A stretch of 64,000 nt of DNA from Agarophyton chilense. Taxonomy: Eukaryota > Rhodophyta > Florideophyceae > Gracilariales > Gracilariaceae. Of this stretch, positions 56,579 to 64,000 are shown one piece after another; positions within the stretch are counted from its first letter, which is position 1, and each line of letters opens with the position of its first letter. The translations under genes and the position numbers were made by a program. The stretch spans positions 4,030,001-4,094,000 of the forward strand of contig JARGXX010000068.1 in assembly GCA_030374765.1 (NCBI GenBank). The letters are read 5' to 3'. The notes beneath the pieces were generated by a model. That model was not told the origin of the DNA. It saw nothing but the letters and a program-made list of their open reading frames with translations, and searched no databases.

Positions 56579-59294
56579 TCATGTGCCTTGGGAGGTATTA
56601 TTATGGGTGCCACCCAGTGGTGGTGTTGTGCCACCAGTGGTGGTGTTGGAGAAATAGGGCTTGGCAGTTGGGTCTCGGTGGAATCTTTTGAGGTAAAATC
56701 GATGGGAGCGCCAGTGCAATCGAGGGGTGAAGGGGGGTGCGGGGTAGTTTTGGCGAAGCACATGAACGGGGCCGAGAATGGAAGAGGATGGTACGAGGCC
56801 GAACCAGGTGGAGACGTTGTCGGAGTTGGAAGTGTTTGAGATAGGAAGGGGGTAGGCGGTGTGGTTTTGTGCGTCGTCTGTTGCCCATCGGAGGCAGATG
56901 CAATTGAGAGAGACATCGACTTGATCCTGGGGTGGAACGAGTTCGAGGAACTGAACGAAGGCGAACTCGTTATGAATGGAAGGGGAAGGAGGGGTGGTGA
57001 AGCGAAGAAGAGAGTTGAGCTTGCAGACCCAGGCGGTGGGAGTGGGGTTGGAGAAGCTGGAACCGGCAACGAGGATGTGGGAGAACTTTGGGGTTTTAGA
57101 GGGACCGAAAGACGGAGCAGCGAAGATACGTTGAATGAGTGGGAGAGGGGGATCTTTGACGGCGAGCTCGTTTCGATCGGCGATGTAGTCGTCTAGGGTT
57201 GGGGTGAAGCCGCCGACGACGTATGCGGAATTGACGAATGTGACACGGGTTTGGCGGAGAGTGGGGGACTCCTGGTTGAGAGCTAGTGTTTCGAGTGTGA
57301 GTGTGACGAAGGAGGGGAGTTCGAGGGTTCCAATCTGTCAGATGATGGCGATAGTGTCTGGGGAGAAGAGGTCCTGAAGGGAAGAGATTGTTGAGTGGGG
57401 GTTGGCTCGAAGGAATTTCTGAGAGGTGATGAGATCGGAAAAGGAGGTGTGCTTGCCATCACGGACGAAACCTGGTTTGCGGGATTGGAAGGGAGGAGGA
57501 GGGGCATGGGAGGATGAGGTGACGGAAGGATCAGCGGAGAGAGAAATCCAATTGTTGACGGCATCGGAGCGTTCGATGGCACGGATGGTTTGGTTGTGCA
57601 CGGTGGGTCTGCGCTTGGAGGTTCGAGAGTAATGTGCTTTGAAGAGGGTATGGGCTTGTTCGAAGATGCCTGCCTCGTTGAAGTGGAGACCCCCAAAGCG
57701 TCGAATGTCGTCTACGATGTGATCGAGGAGGTGGAATTTGAGGGTGCCAAGGTTGGAGGTATGGTATGGACCGAGAACATCGACAGCTCTGTGCTTGAAG
57801 GAATGGATTTGGGAGGCGAGTTTGGCAAGACGAGAAGTGGTCCACCCAGGGACGGAGTTGTAGCACATGGAGGTGAGGAGGAGGTCTGTGTACTTGGAGA
57901 AGACAATTGTGATGGGAGCGGAATTGGCTTCGTCACAGCAGCGGTCGAAAAAGGCGCCGATGAAGGGGAAGACCCATGTCGAGGGCGCGGTAGTCTTTTG
58001 CTTCTAGCATGCCACGGACGCCGTCAGTTGTGAAGAACCCGTTGAGGGACTGCCCGCTTTCGGAAGTAGAGAAGTCGATGTGGAGGCCAGTAGCTGGGGA
58101 ATGATTTTCGGTGGCGGTGAGGATGAAGTTGTAGTGCTTGAGGATGGAAGTGCGGACGGAGTGGAAGGAACGGCGGGAGTTTGTAAAGCTGATGGTGGTG
58201 AAGAGGTGTTCTGATCTGAGACGTTCGATGGCAGCGAGCTTGATGAGTTTGGAAACGCCGAGGTGGAAGTTGTGGAGGGGTTCGAAGGGGAAGATGTTGT
58301 ATGGGGTGAGGAGGGGGGTGATGTTGAAAAAGGGGTAAGACTCGAAGAGGGAGGGGTATTTTGCGAGGGAGAGGGAGTGGAGTGCTTGGAGAGCTTGTTC
58401 CTTGAAGTTGCGCGAGACTCTTGGCTTGCGGGCGAGGAGAGCTGCTTCGGAGTCCTTGAGGGGGGAGAAGTGTTTGTTGCGGGCTGCAAGGATGAGGGGA
58501 AGAGATCGAGGGGGATGGGCGTGAGAGTGTTGGTGGAGTTGTGAGCGATGGACCGAGCATCTGTGGCAGGGGTGCTGGGGGCGGGTGCCGTGGGAGATGG
58601 CGAGAATATCCTTTGCCTCGGGAATGTCTGCGCAGTAGCTGGCGATGATGGGGTGGCATTGACGAAGAACGCCGTCTGCGTCGCGGAAGGGGAAACCGGG
58701 GAGGGCGGAAGAGAAGAGAGGTTGAAGGAGGGAGGAGATGGTCTACTGTATGAGTTCCATTTTTGTTTGGCGGGGGATGGAGGAGGAATGAGTGATGATA
58801 TCTGCATCTGGAGAAGGAGTGATTGGGGTGAAGGGGGTGGGAAGATAGCCGAAGAGTGTGAGATTGTCGGAGATGCATTTGCGGCGAAAGGAGTCGGAGA
58901 AGTTGAGAAGGGTGATGTGGAGGGGGTAGGAGGTGATGGGAGAAGATTTGAGAGAGGTAGAGGACTTGTCGGAGAAGATTTGGACGAGGCCGATGAAGGA
59001 GTCGATACCGGTGGAGTGAGGGAGATGCCAGACGATGTTATCTTTTGTGGACTGCATGATGGCGGTCTTTAGTGCGGGGACGACTTTTGAGCCGAGGGTG
59101 GCTGCCATGGGGTGTGCGACGGCGGGGGAGCCGGAGGCAGATGTTTGGGAGATGGGGTGGAAAAAGGTGTTCTTGAAGTGTGCGAGGGCGAGCTGTTGTT
59201 TGAGGACATGGATTGCGTCTTTCTGGAAGAGGGTTGCGGAGAAGCGTTTGTGGGGATCAAAGATGGTGGAGGGGGCGAAACCAATGGACCTAAA
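56579..59294 (-). pseudogene. Tnp2/Plavaka-like transposase of the giant element
   Basis: The minus-strand frame opens at 59294-59312, possibly through a splice acceptor (TTTCTGTCGCCGCAG), and the first Met is 59108. The catalytic core starts with SFIGLVQIFSDKSST and FGYLPTPF. After TAG 58743-58745 it continues with ADGVLRQCHPIIASYCADIP and PCHRCSVHRS (zinc-like Cys/His), then FPFEPLHNFHLGVSKL. A one-base insertion in a C run near 57966 shifts the frame. The following part has GPYHTSNLGTLKFHLLDHIV and the FGGLHFNEAGIFEQAH helix found in these transposases. After TGA 57338-57340 about 250 more residues follow to TGA 56579. The enzyme would mobilise the element by a DDE mechanism; this copy is dead. 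The 5' exon is not identified. Confidence 0.75.
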
Positions 59295-59312
59295 CTGCGG
59301 CGACAGAAAGAT

Positions 59313-59490
59313 TCACGCTAGTTTTACCTCCATCAAAACTAGAAAAACTGCAGATATGTGCTAGTTTTCCTTTCCATACAAACTAGCACTAATGAACGAA
59401 TGAAAATATTTTCGGAAATTAACACCTCCAAATTTGGATAAATTCACGGGTTTTTCGGTCATTTCAATTCGTCCTTTTTTGACCACTGAA
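59313..59490. repeat. Subterminal CTAGTTTT repeats
   Basis: CTAGTTTT or its reverse occurs at 59319, 59331, 59360 and 59382 in both orientations; related CTAGTT motifs occur at 42001 and 42054 at the other end. This is the pattern of transposase-binding subterminal repeats. Confidence 0.5.
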
Positions 59491-62400
59491 CTAGCATTCC
59501 GAGAACACTGACGCATGATCTAGAATGCGTTCGATGATACATTCCATCTCCTCAGTTGCGGAATCCTTACTCGGGGTGACACTCCTGTCAACAGGTTCCG
59601 TAGCGTTCGCCATGGCGTTCGGAATCGTGTCATCACGTTCTGTCGTCTCATCCACATCCGGGGCTCTCAAAGCCAGTCGTCTGGTTTCCTTATATCTTTC
59701 CGGTCTGGCCGGTGCTTCCAACTTCCTTCTCGGTTTTGCCGAACCTCGCGTCGAAAACGCGACTTTAGTTGCCACTGTACGCCTTAGGCTTGCCTCGTTG
59801 GGCTTCTTCTCTCCGGGATTTAAGGTGTCCGGATGTTCTGGGTGTCGGCCCAAATGCTCGGTATCCGCCGCACATGGGTCAGCCGATAAATTCATACTGT
59901 CTCCATGTGGGGTCTCCACAACTGCGGTGTTCCTTGCGGACTTCTTCTTTTCTTGAGACCTGCTGCGCTCCTCAGGGAGAGTTACGCTCTTCAACCCGTT
60001 TTGCGGAATTGACTTTCTGATCTCATCTTCGGCCCTTTCGCATTCTACGCCCAATGGAGATTCTGTTCTGACATCAGGACTCCCTGTAGAGCCTTCAGGA
60101 CTTCTGATATGTGAGGTTTCATCCTCAATTTCTTTCGCGTCCACCGCGTGGTCTGAGGGAGAGACTGCAGTTTGCTGCGCGCTCACAGTGCGGATCGCCG
60201 TGTCTCCTCTCACTGCTACAGTGGGAGCTAGGATTATGTCATGGGCGGATGCGCCGTTTGTCGCAGAAATATTGTTCAGCGCTGTAAGTCGGATCATAGA
60301 ACTCTTTTCACCACGTGGCAGTTTTGGAATTATTTTGCCCTCCGGCGGTACGTCTGCAAGCTTCTGTACAACTAGTGGCTGTGTTGGCTCCTGCACCTCA
60401 ATATCTCCACGTGTGGACTCCTCTTGCTGTACGTCAGCTTCTCGATCTGGCCCACCAACTACTCGGTCGCGAGATATGGGCTCCACCTCAGTACCTCTCC
60501 GTATTAACACGATAGATTAGTCGAATTCCACAACTTCATGCGGTTCTGTAGCTATCGGCGCTAACTTATGACGGCGTTTCCGTTCCTTTTCCTCTCCGGT
60601 CTTCAGGCTATCTTTCCTTTCCACTCTCACGAAAACGTGTACTCCGACTCAGATATCCGGGAGTGCCCGTCGCATTGACGCGTCGTAAATACGCTTGTAG
60701 CGCGCTTGGGCCTTTCCCATCTCTTTTGCAGCCTGTGTAGTGCGTTTGCGCAACTCATTCCTTCAGCGTAGGTGAAACGGAGCCGGCTTCGGCACTGACT
60801 TTTCTTTGGTTCTGTCCGAATCTACCTTAATTGGCAATGCCGCTGGTCGGCGAGACATTATCAATTCAAAGGGTGTTAGCTTTGTCGTCGAATGCACTTG
60901 CGTATTGTACGCGTAGAAAAGCGTGTCTGTATACAGATGGCAGTCGTTCGGGTGTTCTCTGATGTAGTGCCGAATTGCGGCGAGTAGTGTACGGTTGTAC
61001 CGTTCCACCTGCCCGTTACACTACGAAGGATACGTCGTGGTGAACACGTTCTTAACTCCAATTATCCTGCATACATCTTGAAAGAAGCGTGCAACTAATT
61101 GCTTGCCATTATCTGAGAGCAGAGTACCAGGTGGTCCGTAGTAATAAACCCAATGGGGAATAAACGCTCGTGCTATCACGGAAGCAGAAATCCGTTTATG
61201 CCGAACAGTCTTAACCAGCTTAGAGAAGCGGTAAATTACTACCAAAAGGTATCTGTTTCCCGGCTTCAGGCGGATCAATTCCCCAAGTATGTCAATACTG
61301 ACATACTGTAGAAGTGCAATTGCTGGGAACAGCTTCAGTGCCTTCTTCTTTTTCCAGAGCTTCAATCTATTCCTCGCGCACGTTACGCACACCTTAGCTG
61401 TCGCATGACAATCCATTGCAAAAGTTGGCCAATAGAAGTCCCTTCTGAGGGTTAGATACAGCTCCGTACCTCCTGGAAGACCAGACACTTGCGAATAATG
61501 TGCCAAATGCAGTACTCTGCTCTTGAGAGCGTGTGGTATCACGATTTGCTCATTCGATTCAACAGTTCGAACAAAGATTCCTCGATCGTCGAGACGAAAA
61601 GGCAACACCTCCTCTCCCGTTAAGACGAGAGCGGTTAGCCGCGCAGAAGGCATCTGTGACTTCTTCACGTAATAGCTCTTCAAGCGAGATTCGTTCGAGT
61701 TGATCTTCTGGATCAGTGTCCGTAATCTGGGCTACCAGTAATTCTATTTGATAATCCTTTTCTTCTAGTTCTTCTTGTTCTTCTTCTTTCATTCTTGAAT
61801 TTTCGGTTACCAAACATGGTATATCGTCATCGATTTCCACTTGGGTTTCTCCCGAGGTTTCGAGTGGCGATAACGCGTCGGCGTATACGTTCGAAGTTCC
61901 CTTCTTGTAGTTCATTGTGAAATCAAATTCTGAAAGGCGCAGACGCCATCGCATTAAGCGTCCCGACGGGTCGGTAATCGACATGAGCCATCTGAGGCAT
62001 GAATGATCAGTGTTGACCGTAAAGTGAGCACACTGTAGGTAAGGTCTGAGGGTCGTGAGAGCCCAAACCATAGCAAGGCATCCCTTTTCTGACACAGAGG
62101 AGTTCTTTTCTGCCTGGTGCAGTGTTCTCGACCAGTATCCAATAGGATGTCGTATGCTGTCTTCGTGCGTTTGGAAAAGGGCACACCCTATCTGATAATC
62201 GCTAGCGTCCGTATCGACGAAGTAAGAAAGATCCGTTTTCGGAAGAGATAACACAGGAGCTGTGGTCAGCCCGTGTTTTAGCTTTGCGATAACTTCCGTT
62301 TCGGCTTCCCCGAATTCCTTCAATTAAACGGGTTGTCCCTTCTTCAATAAAGCTTGAAGAGGTGCAGCGATATGCGAATAGCCCGGCACAAATCGCCTGT

Positions 62401-64000
62401 AAAAGTTACAAAGTCCTAGAAAGAATCTCAACTGCGTCTGCGTTCACGGAGGTTTGAACTCACGAATCGCGGCGGTCTGCATTTCTTCCATTTCCAGTTT
62501 CCCTGGCTTTATCCTTTGTCCCAGGTATTTCACTTGGTCCGGGAACCATTCACACTTCTTGATCTTCAAGGTAATTCCAGCTTGCTGTAACTTCTCGAGG
62601 ATTCCCTCAACATTACCGAAACGGTCTTCCATATTCTTACTGAAAATGTTGATGTCATCCAAGTAAAAAAGACATGTTTTCCACTTGTACTGTGATATTA
62701 TTATATCGATAGCACGCTGAAAAGTCGCAAGGGCGTTGGTCAAACCAAATGGCATTCGCTTAAGGCGATACAGTCCTGCGTGACACGCAAATGTAGTCTT
62801 ATCTTGGTCCTCTGGGGCGACTGGTATCTTCCAGTATCCCTAATTTGCGTCAAGCATAGTAAAAACATTGGCTTCTCCAAGAGAATCGATGCATTCATCC
62901 ATATGCGGTAATGGGTACGTATCCCTCACAGTTACTGCATTCAGTTTTCTGTAGTCAACGCAAAAGCGTAAAGAACTATCTCTTTTGAGAACAAGGACCA
63001 CTGGGGACGCCCAATCTGATTGAGCTGGCTCAATGACTTCCTTCTCCAACATGGATTCGACGTGTTCTTGCTCGATCTGGCGAGTTCGCAGGCGTGTCCG
63101 ATACAGTAATCGGGCGATTGGTCCTGTACCTGGTACAACGTCAATAGGCTGTTCTGTAGCCGCGATCTGGCCAATGTGTCCACTCCACATATGTGAAAAC
63201 TTCAGCAGCCATCTGCGCAATCTTCCTTTATACTCCTCAGGAACGTGTTCCATCTTAACGCCCTCGAGGGCTTCTTCCATCTCTTCTTCAGAGACATTCT
63301 CTTCCTTCATGTTCTTCATGTTCTCGACCGCTTCTGGCGCTGTCGACTTTTGCTCGCCTGTAGACGTTACTCCTAAGACGTCTGTCGTCATTATGTGTCT
63401 CGGTATCACAACTGAAGGGTGTGGCAGCGCCATGTCCAAGAGCTAATGCATGTGTAAGCGACGCTCTTCAGAGCCAACATTGCTCACTAATATCCTGAAA
63501 GCGATCTTCGGGATCACCTGTGCGATGCCGTTAGCGACTAGCAATTCCCTAATATGATACAATGCCGCGTTCGGCTGAATAACGATAAGTCCGTGCTTCT
63601 CAGTAACAACTGATACCCATGTTTGACTGTTTGGGGGTATCACCGTTAGTTTACACACCCGAATCTTCGGAGATGTTCTGCCCAGTGGGGCTTCGTATTC
63701 CAATGACGGTGGTAATGGTGCAAATGAAGCGGATCGCCGCAGAGGTCTGCGCACAATTGGCACTGTGGAGCCATCGTCCAGCTCCACTTCCCGATTCTTC
63801 CGACGAATCGATTCGACAAACTTGCCACAGTAGTCACAACCAAGCAAAACTGATCCAGCCAATGTGATACACACAATAAACGTTAACATGACAACATGAT
63901 TTCCCAATCGAACGACAAGCCGTATTGTTCCAATAGACCTTTTCCGTCTCTTGTTCGCATCCCGGATATTCGGTATCTGTGCCCGCTGTATTCGAGCTCG
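59491..64000 (-). pseudogene. Ty3/gypsy retrotransposon pol, partial at window end
   Basis: Reads right to left and stays open to the window edge. Protease end: SVLLGCDYCGKFVESI (63850). RT: SDWASPVVLVLKRD, FCVDYRKLNAVTVRDTYP, RMPFGLTNA and the catalytic CLFYLDDINIFSKN (62665). RNase H: YFVDTDASDYQIGCALFQ (62230). Integrase: an HLAHYSQVSG...CVTC zinc finger (61520-61390), then SIDILG and LSDNGKQ of the DDE core and GQVERYN. A Ser/Thr-rich C-terminal extension (60510-59491) follows. One frameshift near 61640 and single in-frame stops at 63443 TAG, 62837 TAG, 62444 TGA, 62324 TAA, 61021 TAG, 60763 TGA and two more before 60510. No chromodomain is seen. The downstream LTR is not recognisable, because the frame ends inside the presumed terminal repeat of the neighbouring giant element. 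Confidence 0.8.

Larger units (their letters stand above)
41963..59512. mobile_element. Giant composite DNA transposon with DNA methyltransferase-SET, ParB-dioxygenase and Tnp2/Plavaka-like transposase
   Basis: The interval holds at least eight genes, ending at the right with a Tnp2/Plavaka-like transposase. I place the edges at a 20-nt inverted match with one mismatch, GTC(T/A)GTGTTCTCGGAATGCT, at 41963-41982 and reversed at 59493-59512. CTAGTT-type motifs cluster just inside both edges (42001, 42054; 59318-59390), as subterminal repeats do. No target duplication could be found at these edges, so they are provisional. The right repeat also forms the last codons of the gypsy pol frame. The central array of hairpins (49770-50232) separates leftward from rightward genes, and base composition flips there. 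Most genes carry in-frame stops, so this copy is probably inactive. Confidence 0.6.

Noticed and set aside
56566-57069. 167-residue minus-strand Pro/Ser frame
   Set aside because: A different frame from the one that continues the transposase C-terminus; composition is that of biased DNA.
58004-58878. 267- and 284-residue minus-strand frames overlapping the transposase
   Set aside because: The third minus-strand frame carries the conserved transposase motifs; these two are shadows.

Overview
The window is nuclear eukaryotic DNA. Signs are a gene with one short GT..AG intron, signal-anchored Golgi-type enzymes, eukaryotic translation contexts and a high load of DNA transposons and retrotransposons. 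Host genes are sparse. A membrane-bound polysaccharide pyruvyltransferase, a signal-anchored methyltransferase and a secreted inactive thioesterase-like protein together suggest an alga that decorates sulfated or pyruvylated galactans. A red alga of the Chondrus type is my best guess; this is inference and no marker gene proves it.

Layout. 1-1130: nothing recognisable. 1135-10154: a complete 9.0 kb DNA transposon (element A) with inverted ends and a 4-bp target duplication. It has two divergent genes (a Tnp2/CACTA-like transposase and a Cys-cluster protein) and carries a dead copy of a host SPOUT1-like RNA methyltransferase gene. 10159-12600: AT-rich desert. 12605-14783 and 18407-19564: two dead Harbinger-like transposases, the first split by a 901-bp insertion with its own 5-bp duplication. 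Between them, 15230-16300 is a decayed SF3B4 (SAP49) splicing-factor copy. 20524-31034 is the host-gene island: transporter-pyruvyltransferase fusion, secreted pseudo-thioesterase, and a methyltransferase with one intron. 31106-31483 is a small non-coding inverted-repeat element. 33.9-42.0 kb is a mosaic of broken genes and retroelements: a Gag fragment, a gypsy RT fragment in opposite orientation, and a DIRS/Ngaro-like RT-RNase H.

42.0-59.5 kb is the most interesting part: a roughly 17.5 kb composite element with a Tnp2/Plavaka-like transposase (minus strand, right end). It also carries a DNA amino-methyltransferase fused to a SET domain, a large protein joining a ParB-like motif to a 2-oxoglutarate/Fe(II) dioxygenase fold, a ketopantoate-reductase-like protein, a membrane protein and an Arg/Glu-rich coiled-coil protein. 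At its centre, between divergent genes, lies a 128-bp-period array of four perfect-arm hairpins. Strand composition flips exactly there whatever the gene orientation, as expected of a bidirectional replication origin. The element therefore encodes a writer and a possible oxidiser of DNA modification, a chromatin modifier and a transposase. 59491-64000 is a Ty3/gypsy pol on the minus strand that continues off the window.

A common theme: nearly all element genes keep one reading frame over kilobases but carry single in-frame stop codons. In the large element these are only TGA and TAG, at places where Arg (CGA) or Gln (CAG) would fit. This looks like cytosine-deamination decay rather than ordinary indel decay.
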